This document shows, in pieces, positions 63,944 through 64,000 of a stretch of DNA of 64,000 bases; positions within the stretch are counted from its first letter, which is position 1; the number at the start of each line of letters is the position of its first letter. The notes beneath the pieces are model-generated. The model saw only the letters and a list, made by a program, of their open reading frames with translations. It did no database searches and was not told the origin of the DNA. This stretch comes from Chionoecetes opilio (Eukaryota > Arthropoda > Malacostraca > Decapoda > Majidae): positions 35,735 through 99,734 of the forward strand of contig JACEEZ010022552.1 of the NCBI GenBank assembly GCA_016584305.1, given 5' to 3'. The position numbers and the translations under genes were made by a program.

Positions 63944-64000
63944 TATTTTGTCAGATTATGTGATAACCCAAAAATTATTCTGTGAGATTAAACTCATGGT

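Overview
This is a eukaryotic, probably arthropod and most likely decapod-crustacean, genomic window. It has spliced genes with GT-AG introns, long CA/TAC/TA microsatellites, interspersed AACCT (TTAGG-type) tracts, tRNA-derived SINEs, several LINE families and a very dense load of nested DNA transposons. The assignment to decapods rests on remembered resemblance of the LINE and SINE families, not on a search. No bacterial operons, CRISPR arrays or rRNA genes are visible.

The clearest host gene is a four-exon plus-strand gene (8340-26023) whose spliced product resembles CCDC59/TAP26, a small lysine-rich ribosome-biogenesis factor. Its three introns (about 5.4, 6.6 and 5.2 kb) are packed with mobile elements. 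A second spliced gene, on the minus strand (exons 48565-48813 and 37633-38526), encodes a 380-residue HARBI1-like (PIF/Harbinger) nuclease. Its roughly 10 kb intron contains a complete intron-bearing hAT transposon (41927-46555, exact 8-bp target duplication), a long-TIR unit encoding a decayed unknown protein (38677-40460) and a Tigger-type MITE (40594-41333).

Region by region. 1-350 is a 50-bp satellite. 0.65-2.5 kb is a LINE whose reverse transcriptase is split by a Tigger-type MITE. 3.3-5.1 kb holds a hAT MITE, a SINE and a second copy of that MITE. 5.4-7.5 kb is a set of nested foldback elements with TTAGG-like cores. 8.3-26 kb is the CCDC59-like gene with MITE families A and B, SINEs, LINE ends, and a multicopy-family gene broken by a MITE. 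26.4-28.5 kb is an intact Tc1/mariner (spacing DD35E) nested in a hAT-like element. 28.5-37 kb is mostly unannotated with several MITEs and LINE ends. 37.6-48.8 kb is the HARBI1-like gene. 49-51.7 kb contains fragments and a 1-kb foldback element. 51.9-63.5 kb is GC- and homopolymer-rich, full of indels, and holds an RTE-like LINE end, a Ty3/gypsy element, tandem repeats and low-complexity tracts. The window ends in the C-terminal helicase part of a Helitron.

The main message is nested insertion. In four cases (795-1214, 6180-7256, 17241-18633, 37215-37420) removing the inserted element and one target copy restores a reading frame or a repeat arm exactly, which dates the insertions relative to one another.
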